This document shows, piece after piece, positions 7,023 to 16,241 of a stretch of 21,909 nt of DNA. The notes below the pieces were generated by a model that ran no database searches, was not told the DNA's origin, and saw only the letters and a program-made list of their open reading frames with translations. Position numbers and translations under genes: made by a program. Origin of the DNA: Bacteroidota bacterium (GTDB lineage Bacteria; Bacteroidota; Ignavibacteria; SZUA-365); assembly GCA_023432805.1 (NCBI GenBank), contig JAEYUG010000131.1:1-21909 (forward strand), in the 5' to 3' direction. The first letter of the stretch is position 1. Every line of letters begins with the position of its first letter.

Positions 7023-8294
7023 CTAATCCAGAAGGATGGTGCGGGTGGCTCGGCGTGTACCTGCCTCGAGCAGCACGACGTACGCACCCGGCGGAAGCAC
7101 CCCGCGCGCGAAGGTCGCGACATGCGTTCCCGCTTCGAGCACGCCGTCGGCAAGCACTGCCACCTCACGTCCCAGCAGATCGACCAGGCGCACGCGCACG
7201 GTTCCCGAGTGCTCCACCGCGAAGCGCACAGCCGCATGATCACGCACCGGTTGCGGCGACACCGCTTCAACTGCAAATGTGCGCGCAGCGGAGGCTTCCA
7301 CACCGGAGGTGCCGGCAGGCACGGCCAGATGCGTGACAGAGAGCAGGGCCAGCTCCGCCGATGCGTTGAAGAACAGGAGGTTGTCGAATGACGCATTCCA
7401 CATCCACGAATCGCGATCGCTGTGGTAGTAGGGATTGAAGTCGATGCCGTATTCCTCGATCAGCAGCACGGCCGCATTGCCTCGATCCCAGAACGAGGCA
7501 TGATCGCTGGCGCCGATGTTTCCGAGCGGCGCCACGCAGACGACGTCGGTGTTGTAGGCGACATCCACGGCGGTGATGTACTCGGCAAGATCGGTCGAAC
7601 GCTGTCCGCCCTCGTTCGGGATGCGGTGGATCTGCATGTTCATGTTGCCATTGCCATCCCACAGCAGCATGTCGCAGTTGACGACCGCGCGGATCGAATC
7701 CTCCTCGTGCTGCTCGGCATACGCGCGGCTGCCGAGCAGTCCGCGCTCCTCCCCGCCGAAGAGCACGAAACGCAGCGTGTGGCGGAAGCTGTGGTGCCGC
7801 AGCACGCGCGCGGCCTCGAGCACGACCGCCGATCCGCTGGCATTGTCGTCGGCACCGGGACATACCTGACTCTTTGCATCCAGATGCGCGGTGAGCAGCA
7901 CCTCGCCCGGCTCGGTGCCGCGGCGCACGGCCACGACGTTCGTCGTCAGCCAGGGAGTACCGGCGTTCTCGACCGTGACCTCGTAGCCCCAGCGCTCGAA
8001 GAGCGCCCGCGTGTACGCGACCGGAAGGTCGTAGTCGGCCGTGCCCGCCGTGCGGTGCGCGATGTGGGCGGGGCGTCCATCGAGCACGACGCCGAGATCC
8101 CCGCTCAACTGCCGCACCCACTGGTGCAGACTGTCGGGTGCGTACGCCGCGCGCACGCTCTGCGCGACGGGATGGATGCCGATGGTTCCGAAACTGTTCT
8201 GTGCCTGCGCATGCGGCGTGAGCGAGAGCGCACCCGCACACAGCAGTGCGGCGAACGTGCGTGAGGTGCGGCAATGACGAGGGAAGCGAATCAT
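7023..8294 (-). CDS. Secreted M28-family zinc metallopeptidase with T9SS-like C-terminal domain
   Basis: The 423-residue product has a signal peptide (cleavage near A-Q-A|Q, residue 32) and a dizinc aminopeptidase domain of the M28 family. The expected residues are all present: His137 and Asp139 (A-H-L-D), bridging Asp149 (G-A-D-D-N-A-S-G), catalytic Glu182 and ligand Glu183 (G-G-E-E-R-G-L-L-G-S), Asp208 (N-C-D-M-L) and His291 (Y-Y-H-S-D-R-D). Family members remove N-terminal amino acids or act on other small peptides, and the exact specificity is not readable. From about residue 340 a T9SS-type tail follows (V-S-P-Q-P-V to the end), implying export across the outer membrane. The start at 8294 is supported by AAGG 5 nt upstream and by the signal peptide; the frame is open further upstream. 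It lies 38 nt after the propeller gene and is probably the last gene of that operon. Confidence 0.9.
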   Translation of the reverse strand: MIRFPRHCRTSRTFAALLCAGALSLTPHAQAQNSFGTIGIHPVAQSVRAAYAPDSLHQWVRQLSGDLGVVLDGRPAHIAHRTAGTADYDLPVAYTRALFERWGYEVTVENAGTPWLTTNVVAVRRGTEPGEVLLTAHLDAKSQVCPGADDNASGSAVVLEAARVLRHHSFRHTLRFVLFGGEERGLLGSRAYAEQHEEDSIRAVVNCDMLLWDGNGNMNMQIHRIPNEGGQRSTDLAEYITAVDVAYNTDVVCVAPLGNIGASDHASFWDRGNAAVLLIEEYGIDFNPYYHSDRDSWMWNASFDNLLFFNASAELALLSVTHLAVPAGTSGVEASAARTFAVEAVSPQPVRDHAAVRFAVEHSGTVRVRLVDLLGREVAVLADGVLEAGTHVATFARGVLPPGAYVVLLEAGTRRATRTILLD

Positions 8295-8332
8295 GAGTGC
8301 CTTCTGCGGCGCAGGATGCGTCCGCACGCTGG

Positions 8333-11300
8333 TCAGTGAATGATGTGAAGGATGCGGATCATGGGCGGACGTCCCGCTGCGGTGGCACGCACGAGCACCG
8401 TGCCCGCGGGCAGGTCCTGCACGTCCACCTGTATCTCGTGCCGCCCCGCCACGCGGAAGCCGTCTGCGACCGTGCCCAGCGTGCGGCCGAGCAGGTCGAG
8501 CAGCTCGATGCGCACAACCGACGCCGCGTCGAGTTCGAACGTGACAATCGCCCGGGTGCGTACGGGATGGGGATGCACCGCGAGCGAGAGGACGGAGGCG
8601 ATGGGCGCGTCGATGCCTGTCACGCGCACAGTGGTGAAGCGGCGCGCGGTGCTCCATGCGCTCATGCCCTCGTCGTTGCGCGCGGCGAGGCGCCAGAAGA
8701 AGGTCGCGCTGTCGGCGAGGGGACCCACGCTGCAGGTGGTCTGCGTGAGCACGGTGTCGACGACCAGCGACGTGAACGCGGCGTCGGTTGCGAGCTGCAG
8801 CAGATGTGTGTCGGCCCACGGTGACGGCTGCCATGCGAGCTCGGGAGAAAGCGGCTGCGACACCGCGCCGTCGGCGGGGGAAAGTGCCACGGGCACGTCG
8901 GGCACGCCGCGCGCGGTGGTGAACACCGAAGCGGGACTCCACGCCCCGACCCCGCTCGCACCGGCCGACCGCACGCGCCATGCGTATGCGGTGCCGCGTG
9001 CGAGGCTGCCGGCGGGATATGTCGTGTCGGTGAGAGCGTCTTTGTCGAGCACGACGGTCGCGAAGCTCTCGTCACGCGCAAGCTGCAGATGATAGCGTAA
9101 CGCGTTGGGCACACGGGACCAGCGCAACACGCCGCCCTGCTGCACGACATGCGTCGCCTCGTGCGCGGGCACGAGCAGCAGCGGGGGAGGCGGCGCACCG
9201 TCGTCGGTGGTGAAGCTCCAGGCAGCGGACCAGAGTCCCTCGCCCACGCTGTTGCGGCCGAGTACGCGCCAGTAGTAGGTGGTGAGGGGGTCGAGAGCCG
9301 TGATCTGCCGTGACGTGCCGGCGATCAGGTCGATGTCCATCAGCACCGGAAAGAACGCGGCGCTCTTCGCCACCTGCACGCGGTAGGTGACGGCAGCGTC
9401 GGCAGGATTCCACCGCAGCAGCGCCGTCGTCGGCACGCTGGCGACGCCGTTGGTTGGAATCAACAGCAGCGGAGGCGGCGGCACGCGCAGCCAAGTGGTG
9501 AAGCGGCGGACCTCGCTCCAGGGACCGACGTCATAAATGCCGCGGCCGCGCACGCGCCAGTAGTAGGTGCGCATCGCGCGCAGTGCGCCGACCGTCACGT
9601 AGATGCGCGGTATCTCGGTCACCTCGCGCTGCAGCGTGTCGAAGCTCGGCGAGAACGAGAGCTGCAGATCGAAGGTCACCGCACCCTTCGCGCTGTTCCA
9701 CGAGAACGGCGCCTCGGTCGGGATGTCGGTCGCACCGTCCTGCGGCGCGTTCAGCACCGGCGCTTCGGGACGCGGCACGGCGAGACGGAACCATCGGACG
9801 TAGCTCCACGGCCCGGGCACCGATCCCACAACGGCGCGTACACGCCAGTAGTACCGGTTGTTGTTGACGAGCAGCGGCAGATGCGCGGTTTCGTGCAGGT
9901 CCGTCGTGTCGTTGTCGATGACTGTGAACGTCGAATCGCGCGAGACCTGCACGTCGTAGGTGACGCCAGTGCCGGCCTTCGTCCACATCAGATTCAGCGT
10001 GCCCTTGTCGACCACGGCGCCGGGAGCCGGCAGTTCGAGCACCACCCGCTTCACACGCGTGGGATACATCGCGCTGTCGGCAACCAGCACTCCGCTGCCC
10101 TCGGTACCCACGTACACGCTGCCGTGATAGTCGACGACCATCGAGGTGAGCGGCCGGCCGGTCAGACCGTTCGACCGCGCCATCCACGTTGCACCGCCGT
10201 CGTCGGAGCGGTACACCGCGCTCTGCTCGTAGGCTGCGAACACGCGTCCCGCCGTGCCGCCGGCCGCGAGCGCGACGATGCGTCCCGGTGCGGGCCGCGT
10301 GCGCCCCTCCCACGTCGCCCCCGCGTCGGTCGAGCGCAGCAGCGCCGATGGCAATGCTGCGTACACGGTGCCGAACGCGTCGGCTGCGAGTGCGACGATG
10401 GCGGAGCCTGCGGCGGGATGCGTTGCGATCCAGCCCTGGCCCGAGGTGTCCCACCGGTACAATCCTCCGGAAGCCGAGCCCGCAACGATCGTCCCGTCGG
10501 GAAGCGCGACGATCCCGGTGACGAGCAGATCGAGGAGCCCCTCCTCGTGCAGGGTCCAGTCCACACCCCGGTTCGTGCTGCGCGCCACGCCGCGTCCCGC
10601 CGTGGCCGCCCAGACCGTGCCCACGTCGTCGACGGCAAATGCGCTCACGCGCACGTCGACGGGGATGTGCCTGGCCTGCCACTGCGCACCGGTGTTCGTC
10701 GATGCGAACACGCGTCCGCTGTCGCCGCCGAGATACCATCCGTCGTCGCCCATGCCGAGCGCGCCGGTGCGGGCGGCGTGGAAGTTCGGGTCGGGATTCA
10801 CGAGGGTCCAGGACCCGCGGTTGTAGGTCGTGACGTCGAGCGCATGTGCGCGCGTGATCGCGTAGATGCGTTCGGTCTGGTCGCTTGCGGCGAGGGCCTC
10901 GACCCTGCTGGCCGAGAGCGTGCCTGTGGCCCACGACCATGCGTCCTGTCGATAGCGCGCTGCGAGTCCCGCATCCTCGAAGCCCGCCGCCGCATAATCG
11001 AGGTTCGTGCGCAGTAGCAGTGCGCGCACGGGGTGCAGCTGCGCACCCGACCGCATCCATCCGTTGCGGGTGGAGTCGAGCTGCCAGATGCCCGCGTCGG
11101 TGCCGGCAAGCACGGGCCTGCGGCCGAAGGCGGCGAGCGCTGTGACGGGAAGTGGCAGCGGTGACCCGACTTCAAGCCACGAAGCGCCTTCGTCGGTGCT
11201 GCGCCAGATCGTCGCGCGGACCGATGCGTACACGCCCAGCGAATCGGCTGCGACAAAGCTGGTCGGCTGGCTGGAGAATCCGCGCGCGAACCAGGTCGCC

Positions 11301-11860
11301 CCGTGGTCGGTCGAACGCATGATGCCCGACACCGTGGCGGCGTAGAGCGACCGTTGCGCGTCCTCGGCAAGCGCGGTGACGCGTCCCGACGCGAGCGACG
11401 ACGGTTTCCACGTCGCGCCGCTGTCAGCGGATGTGTACACGCCCGTGCCTGCAGTGGCCGCGACGAGCATCGAACCCGCGCGCTCGAGTGCGAGCACGGG
11501 GGCCGCGCCGGGCAGTACCGAGGGGATCCAGGTCCACCCCGTGTCATCGCTGCGGTAGAGTCCGCGCTCGCTGGCCGCGATGATGCGCTGCGCCGACCAC
11601 GCCAGCACGGCGCGCACCGAATCGCCCGCAGGCAGCGGGGCGGCGTAGCGGCTCGTGGTGTTCATGTAGATCGAGCTGGTCGACACCACACCCGTGCCCA
11701 CGCTCCCGAGCCAGTATCGGTTGCTGGCCGTGTCGTGCGTGATCGTCAGAATCGTCGCGCCGCGCGGACCATTCATCCGGTTCCAGTTCTGCGCCCCGGC
11801 CGTGCCGGCGAGCGCTGCGAGCATGAGAAGGGAAACGAAAAGCCGACGCGCGATGGTCAT
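8333..11860 (-). CDS. Exported Asp-box beta-propeller / FN3-repeat protein with T9SS-like C-terminal domain (paralogue 2)
   Basis: This 1175-residue protein has a signal peptide (cleavage near residue 24, A-G-A-Q). Residues about 25-600 form one or two beta-propellers with Asp-box motifs (S-x-D-x-G-x-T-W type) near 104, 144, 183, 221, 387, 428, 510 and 552. This resembles sortilin/BNR and photosystem-II assembly factor-like propellers. Five FN3-like repeats follow at about 605-694, 697-790, 792-886, 888-983 and 985-1078, with Y-Y-W-R-V-R and G-x-W-S hallmarks. Residues about 1085-1175 (H-P-H-P-V-R-T-R onward) are a T9SS-like sorting domain. No catalytic residues are evident, so a surface adhesin or polymer-binding role is the best inference. 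The start at 11860 has GGAG 5 nt upstream. It is a tandem paralogue of the gene ending at 11874, 13 nt away. Confidence 0.85.
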   Translation of the reverse strand: MTIARRLFVSLLMLAALAGTAGAQNWNRMNGPRGATILTITHDTASNRYWLGSVGTGVVSTSSIYMNTTSRYAAPLPAGDSVRAVLAWSAQRIIAASERGLYRSDDTGWTWIPSVLPGAAPVLALERAGSMLVAATAGTGVYTSADSGATWKPSSLASGRVTALAEDAQRSLYAATVSGIMRSTDHGATWFARGFSSQPTSFVAADSLGVYASVRATIWRSTDEGASWLEVGSPLPLPVTALAAFGRRPVLAGTDAGIWQLDSTRNGWMRSGAQLHPVRALLLRTNLDYAAAGFEDAGLAARYRQDAWSWATGTLSASRVEALAASDQTERIYAITRAHALDVTTYNRGSWTLVNPDPNFHAARTGALGMGDDGWYLGGDSGRVFASTNTGAQWQARHIPVDVRVSAFAVDDVGTVWAATAGRGVARSTNRGVDWTLHEEGLLDLLVTGIVALPDGTIVAGSASGGLYRWDTSGQGWIATHPAAGSAIVALAADAFGTVYAALPSALLRSTDAGATWEGRTRPAPGRIVALAAGGTAGRVFAAYEQSAVYRSDDGGATWMARSNGLTGRPLTSMVVDYHGSVYVGTEGSGVLVADSAMYPTRVKRVVLELPAPGAVVDKGTLNLMWTKAGTGVTYDVQVSRDSTFTVIDNDTTDLHETAHLPLLVNNNRYYWRVRAVVGSVPGPWSYVRWFRLAVPRPEAPVLNAPQDGATDIPTEAPFSWNSAKGAVTFDLQLSFSPSFDTLQREVTEIPRIYVTVGALRAMRTYYWRVRGRGIYDVGPWSEVRRFTTWLRVPPPPLLLIPTNGVASVPTTALLRWNPADAAVTYRVQVAKSAAFFPVLMDIDLIAGTSRQITALDPLTTYYWRVLGRNSVGEGLWSAAWSFTTDDGAPPPPLLLVPAHEATHVVQQGGVLRWSRVPNALRYHLQLARDESFATVVLDKDALTDTTYPAGSLARGTAYAWRVRSAGASGVGAWSPASVFTTARGVPDVPVALSPADGAVSQPLSPELAWQPSPWADTHLLQLATDAAFTSLVVDTVLTQTTCSVGPLADSATFFWRLAARNDEGMSAWSTARRFTTVRVTGIDAPIASVLSLAVHPHPVRTRAIVTFELDAASVVRIELLDLLGRTLGTVADGFRVAGRHEIQVDVQDLPAGTVLVRATAAGRPPMIRILHIIH

Positions 11861-11873
11861 GGGAACTCCGGTC

Positions 11874-14800
11874 TTACAATCGAAGGAAGAGATGGGCCGG
11901 TGCGGGACGAGTGTCGAGGGATGGCCGCAGCTGGTACAGTCCCGGCGGCAGTGCCCCCGCATCCACCGGCAACGCGTGACGTCCCGGCGGAAGCATTCCG
12001 TCGTGCAGCACGCCGACCTGACGGCCGAGGGCGTCGACGATGACGAGACGAAGGTGCGTGTATCGTTGCAATGTCACGATCGCGACGGACCTTGTCAAGA
12101 CCGGATGCGGGTGCAGCTCGATCGCGAACGGCGCAATGCGCGAGCCGGCATCCACCCCGGTCGTCGAGGCGGTTGTGAAGCTGCGTGCTGCGCTCCATGC
12201 TGTCGTGTCTTCGTCGGTGCGCGCACGCACGCGCCACATATGTCGGCGCGACGCGGCGAGCGGGGGAGTGAGCCACGTGGTCGCCTGTGTGGTCGTGTCG
12301 GCGACAATCACGCTGAACGCGTCGTCTTCGGCGACCGCGACGTCGTACTCTTCCACGGCGGCGGAGGCTTCCCATGCGAGTGCGATGCGCAGGGGCAGGC
12401 CCGATGCCGTGTCGTGGGGAGCGATGAGACGGGGCACGAGCGGCACCGTCTTCTTTGTACGGAACGGGCGGATCGCCGACCAGGCGCCCGCTCCGCTTGT
12501 GCCCGTTGCACGCACGCGCCACCAATGCCAGATGCCGGGTGCGAGGTACGGGAGCGTGAAGGTTGTGTCGACGAGGGCGGTTTGGTTGAGGACGATCGTG
12601 CCGAACCTGTCATCCGTTGCGACCTGCAGCTCGTAGCGCAACGCGCGCGCGTCGCGATTCCAGACAAGCGCGTCGCGGGTGATGCGCATCGCACCTGAAT
12701 CCGGCGCGACGAGCGTGATCGCCGCGGGCTTGCCGTCGTCGGTCACGAAGTTCCACGCGCTGGCCCAGAGTCCCTCGCCGAGGCTGTTGCGCCCGAGTAC
12801 GCGCCAGTAGTAGCGCGTGGCGGGAACCAGATCGCGCAGCTGCAGCGAGGTCGCGGTGATGCCGGCTGTGTCGAGATGCATCGGGTAGAATCCCGGCAGG
12901 GTCGAGACCTGCACGCGATAGTCGATCGCGCTGTTCGAGGGCAGCCACATGAGCATGACCGTTGTCGGCACCTGCGTCACGCCATTGCCTGGCTGCCGCA
13001 GCGCGGGCGGCGAGGGCACGCGGATCTGGGTGTGGAAGCGATACACGGCGCTCCATGGACCCGGCCCATACGTATTCACGCCGCGCACGCGCCAGTAGTA
13101 GGTGCCGTTGTAGTCCATGCCCGAGAGTCCCGTCGCCATGGTCTTCACATGCTCCGCCTGTGCGACGATCGTCGTGAAGCTCACCGACGTCGCGACCTGG
13201 ATTTCGAACTCCTCGGTGAAGGCGCCGGCATCCCACTTGAACAGGTGGTTGCGGGGAATGTTGGTCGCATCGTCGTCGGGATCGAGCAGGCCGGGTGCCT
13301 CCGGCGTCGGCACGTCGATCACGAAGCTCCGCACCAGCGACCACGGTGTTGCGAGCGGCGAGGTCAGTCCGCGCACCCGCCAGAAGTACCGCCCGCCGTT
13401 GGCGAGTCCCTGCGGCATGAACGCCCCGCCGGTCGTATCAACATCGCGCACCTTGTTCTGGAACAGCGAATCGCGCGCGATCTGTACCTGATAGCGCGGC
13501 GCACCCATCGTCTCCCAGGTCAGACGTATCACGCCCTTGTCGTACCTGGCGCCGTCGGCGGGATTCAGCAGACGTACGCGCGGCTGCGGCAGCGCACCGA
13601 TGACCGAATCTGATATCAGCACACCCGCGGTCGTGCCGACGAACAGACGACCCCACCGCTGCTCGCCGAAGCACGTCACCGTCTGCGAGCGCAGTCCCTC
13701 GCTCTCGCGCGTCCACGTCGCGCCGCTGTCGCGCGACACCATGATCGCCCCGCGCGTGCCGCCCGCTAGCATCATGCCCTCGAGCGTGATGTGCAGCGCG
13801 GTGACGGGGGATGTCGGTGCGGGGATGCTGCTCCACGTGACACCGTTGTTCGTGGTGCGTATCAGCACGCTCCCTGCGGAAGCCAGTGCGAGTCCGTTGC
13901 GCTGTGCGGCGATGTGCTCGACACGGCGTCCCGCGCTGATGGGCACCTGGTACCAGTTCAGTCCGTCGGCCGTGCCCGAGAGCAGTCCCGTGGGTGTGCC
14001 GGCGAGGATGCGTCCGCTGGGAAGTGCGCCGACGCAGAGGATGTCGTCGTCGACACCGGTCGGGTGCAGCGTCCACCGCAATCCCAGATCATTCGAACGC
14101 GCGATGCCGAGTCCGTCGGTGGCCGCGCAGACGAAGCCGTTTTCGTCCATGACAAAGGGACCCGTGCGGAATCCCCGCGAAATCATGATCGGGATCCAGG
14201 TCTTGCCCTCGTTGCTGCTGCGCAGCACGGTGCCGTCGGTCGTGCCGACGAGTTGCACGTCGTCGTGCATGAATACCGCATGTGCGCCCGCTGCGCGGAG
14301 GATGGTGTCGGGTTTGGCGATGTTGTAGCTGCCGTGGTTGAGGTTCAGGGCGGGGAATCCCGCAGGGGCGAGCTGCACCGAGGTGCCCGAGCGCGGCTCG
14401 AAGCACATGGAAGTGGCATGCGTGACGGGAACGGGATTCCATTCCAGTGCGATGGTGGTCTGGGCGGGAGAGCCGATCCACGCACCCCCTATCGTCTCGA
14501 ACCAGACGCGGGCGTTCCATGAACCGGCACCGCCGGGAGTGATGGCATGGACGCGGTAGGGTACGTTGCCGATGGCCTGCCAGGAGGCGCCGCTGTTTCT
14601 CGAGATGTGGACGCCGCGCTCGCATCCTGCCGCGAGCAGCGTGTCCTGATAGAACGCGAGCACGTGGACGGGGGAACCGGGCTGGGCCGCTGTCGGCTGC
14701 CAGTCCGTTGCTGCTGCCGCACGTTGTACGATTCCGGTCGGAGTTGCGGCGAACATGGTTCCCGTGCGATCGATGGCGAGCGCGCTGATGCGCGTGGCCG

Positions 14801-15407
14801 AGAGCGTTGCCGTGTACCAGGTTCCGGAGAGTTCGTTGTAGAGCTGCAGTCCGTCGTCGGTGGCGGCGTGGATGCGCTGTGTGAGATCACTCACAAAGGC
14901 GTGCACCGGCCGGGTGCTGCCGTTCATCCGCTGCCAGGTCGCGCCGCTGTCGAGCGAGCGGTACGTGCCGTCGCGGGTGCCGGCCAGCAGCATTGCATTG
15001 CTGCGCCAGAGCACCTGCACGGGGGATGCTGCCGGCGACATGGTTGCCCGCAGCCAGGTGTCGCCGCTGTCGCGGGAGTAGAAGAGTCCCGAGTCCGATG
15101 CCGCCAGCACCGTGCGCCGCGACCACGGAAGCACGGCATGCACGGAGTCGCCCGCGAGCATGCCGGCGGGTTCCCAGTACAGATCGCCGGGGAGGCCGAG
15201 ACCGCCGTGGTCTCCGTGCGTGCGGAAGACGCCGCCGCCGAGCGTGCCGACATACAGGCGGTCGCCGTCGGGAGTGAGTGCTGCGCTCAGCACCGTTCCG
15301 CCGGTGGGCGACGTCCACCGGTCAACGGACCAGCGGATCTGCGATGAGGTGATGGGGGGGGTGGCGAGGATGAGTGCGATCACGCACAACAGGGAGCGAC
15401 GGATCAT
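11874..15407 (-). CDS. Exported Asp-box beta-propeller / FN3-repeat protein with T9SS-like C-terminal domain (paralogue 1)
   Basis: This 1177-residue protein has the same architecture as its neighbour and differs from it by two residues in length. Signal peptide residues are about 1-22. Asp-box motifs lie near 111, 151, 269, 397, 438, 518 and 558. Five FN3-like repeats lie at about 605-698, 700-793, 796-890, 892-984 and 988-1080. A T9SS-like tail begins around 1090 (L-H-P-H-P-V-L-T-R). Several propeller blades are less regular than in paralogue 2, and residues about 300-375 lack an Asp-box. No enzymatic signature is seen; surface binding is inferred. Start 15407 is supported by GAGG 4 nt upstream and by the signal peptide, although the frame is open up to 15566. 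It appears to be the first gene of a three-gene minus-strand operon. Confidence 0.85.
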   Translation of the reverse strand: MIRRSLLCVIALILATPPITSSQIRWSVDRWTSPTGGTVLSAALTPDGDRLYVGTLGGGVFRTHGDHGGLGLPGDLYWEPAGMLAGDSVHAVLPWSRRTVLAASDSGLFYSRDSGDTWLRATMSPAASPVQVLWRSNAMLLAGTRDGTYRSLDSGATWQRMNGSTRPVHAFVSDLTQRIHAATDDGLQLYNELSGTWYTATLSATRISALAIDRTGTMFAATPTGIVQRAAAATDWQPTAAQPGSPVHVLAFYQDTLLAAGCERGVHISRNSGASWQAIGNVPYRVHAITPGGAGSWNARVWFETIGGAWIGSPAQTTIALEWNPVPVTHATSMCFEPRSGTSVQLAPAGFPALNLNHGSYNIAKPDTILRAAGAHAVFMHDDVQLVGTTDGTVLRSSNEGKTWIPIMISRGFRTGPFVMDENGFVCAATDGLGIARSNDLGLRWTLHPTGVDDDILCVGALPSGRILAGTPTGLLSGTADGLNWYQVPISAGRRVEHIAAQRNGLALASAGSVLIRTTNNGVTWSSIPAPTSPVTALHITLEGMMLAGGTRGAIMVSRDSGATWTRESEGLRSQTVTCFGEQRWGRLFVGTTAGVLISDSVIGALPQPRVRLLNPADGARYDKGVIRLTWETMGAPRYQVQIARDSLFQNKVRDVDTTGGAFMPQGLANGGRYFWRVRGLTSPLATPWSLVRSFVIDVPTPEAPGLLDPDDDATNIPRNHLFKWDAGAFTEEFEIQVATSVSFTTIVAQAEHVKTMATGLSGMDYNGTYYWRVRGVNTYGPGPWSAVYRFHTQIRVPSPPALRQPGNGVTQVPTTVMLMWLPSNSAIDYRVQVSTLPGFYPMHLDTAGITATSLQLRDLVPATRYYWRVLGRNSLGEGLWASAWNFVTDDGKPAAITLVAPDSGAMRITRDALVWNRDARALRYELQVATDDRFGTIVLNQTALVDTTFTLPYLAPGIWHWWRVRATGTSGAGAWSAIRPFRTKKTVPLVPRLIAPHDTASGLPLRIALAWEASAAVEEYDVAVAEDDAFSVIVADTTTQATTWLTPPLAASRRHMWRVRARTDEDTTAWSAARSFTTASTTGVDAGSRIAPFAIELHPHPVLTRSVAIVTLQRYTHLRLVIVDALGRQVGVLHDGMLPPGRHALPVDAGALPPGLYQLRPSLDTRPAPAHLFLRL

Positions 15408-15471
15408 GGCGACCTCGGGAAGGTGCGGAACAGGTATCGTGGAAGACAACCAGCGTTGCCGCTTCCTGACA

Positions 15472-15507
15472 GATCGGTGGAACGATCGGTGGAACGGTCG
15501 GTGGACG
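15472..15507. repeat. Three tandem 12-bp repeats in the propeller-operon leader
   Basis: GATCGGTGGAAC occurs at 15472-15483 and again at 15484-15495. A diverged third unit, GGTCGGTGGACG, fills 15496-15507 and runs into the palindromic repeat copy C. The array lies 65-100 nt upstream of the paralogue 1 start codon. It could be a set of regulator sites or slippage next to the palindrome. Confidence 0.6.
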
Positions 15508-15524
15508 CCCTCGTCCGTCCTCCC
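15503..15524 (-). repeat. Dispersed palindromic repeat, copy C (loop inverted)
   Basis: On the minus strand it begins 2 nt after the TAA stop of the sensor-like gene as GGGAGGACGGACG, then AGGG, then CGTCC. The flanks equal copy B exactly, but the loop is AGGG where B and D (read the same way) have CCCT. The 4-nt loop is therefore reverse-complemented. Confidence 0.75.
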
Positions 15525-15526
15525 GG

Positions 15527-16174
15527 TTACGGCGTCAGCGCCGTATCGATGTGTGTCGCATCCCACGCAAGCACGACCACACCCAGCGTGATCTCATGAT
15601 TGCGAACCGGGACGATCACGCGAATCTTCCCCTTCAGATTCTCGTCAACCAGTATCACATCCAGCTTCGAGGTCAGATCACGAAACATCGCCGATGCCGA
15701 CGTGCCTTCGAGCGGACTGTTGGTCGCCACCAGCACCTTCCCGTCATTGCGGATCAGCGACAGATCCTCCACATGATCGAATTCCTTGGCATGCCGGAAC
15801 ATCGCACGCACAGCTCCGAAATCTCCGCTGCGCATCGCGGGTGTCACCTGCCGGCCGATGAACGAACCCGCCAGCGTGAGCATCGACTTCGCTTCTTCGA
15901 TCACAAATCCCCGCGCAGCACTGCGCAGCCGCGCCTCCCGTTCGGCAGCGTCCGCCTCCCGGGCACGGTCGCCGAAGAACTTCCAGACGGCGAGCACCAC
16001 GCAGAGCGCGGCCAGCATCCAGATGCCGGCTCGCTTGAGGGTGTGGACGAGCTGCGCCAGGCGTCCCTCGGGATGCGCGCGTCCAGCAGCTGGCTGGTCA
16101 TGCGCCCCGTGTGCTGCATGCAGAGGAGGTTTCCCATGGTCGGGGGCGGTCGGGTGGGGATCGTGCTCGGTCAT
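15527..16174 (-). CDS. Membrane-anchored sensor-like protein with His-rich N-terminus
   Basis: This is a 215-residue protein of no recognised named family. Residues 1-45 are histidine- and proline-rich, with eight histidines (4, 7, 13, 19, 22, 25, 34, 44), and are probably cytosolic. One transmembrane helix spans about 48-66. A charged helix (about 68-98) leads into a domain of about 100-210 whose pattern (helix, V-E-D-L-S-L-I-R-N-D-G-K-V-L-V-A-T-N, later I-R-V-I-V-P-V and G-V-V-V-L-A) resembles the extracytoplasmic PDC/Cache-type domains of histidine kinases and chemoreceptors. No HAMP, kinase, cyclase or methyl-accepting domain follows. It lies 67 nt downstream of the antiporter gene on the same strand, so they are probably co-transcribed. 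A function in sensing for the antiporter is only an inference. Confidence 0.7.
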   Translation of the reverse strand: MTEHDPHPTAPDHGKPPLHAAHGAHDQPAAGRAHPEGRLAQLVHTLKRAGIWMLAALCVVLAVWKFFGDRAREADAAEREARLRSAARGFVIEEAKSMLTLAGSFIGRQVTPAMRSGDFGAVRAMFRHAKEFDHVEDLSLIRNDGKVLVATNSPLEGTSASAMFRDLTSKLDVILVDENLKGKIRVIVPVRNHEITLGVVVLAWDATHIDTALTP

Positions 16175-16241
16175 GCTGGCTGCTCGTGTGAATGTGGATG
16201 TGTGGAAGGAGGTCCGTCTATGGTCATCCCATATCTGTGTT

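Noticed and set aside
9231..13110. Recurring CGCGCCAGTAGTA words considered as a CRISPR or mobile repeat
   Set aside because: They are irregularly spaced at about 280-300 bp and encode the Y-Y-W-R-V-R strand of FN3-like repeats, so protein repetition explains them.
8333..15407. Possible single gene broken by a frameshift instead of two paralogues
   Set aside because: Each part has its own signal peptide, ribosome binding site, full domain set and C-terminal sorting domain. They are two complete genes.
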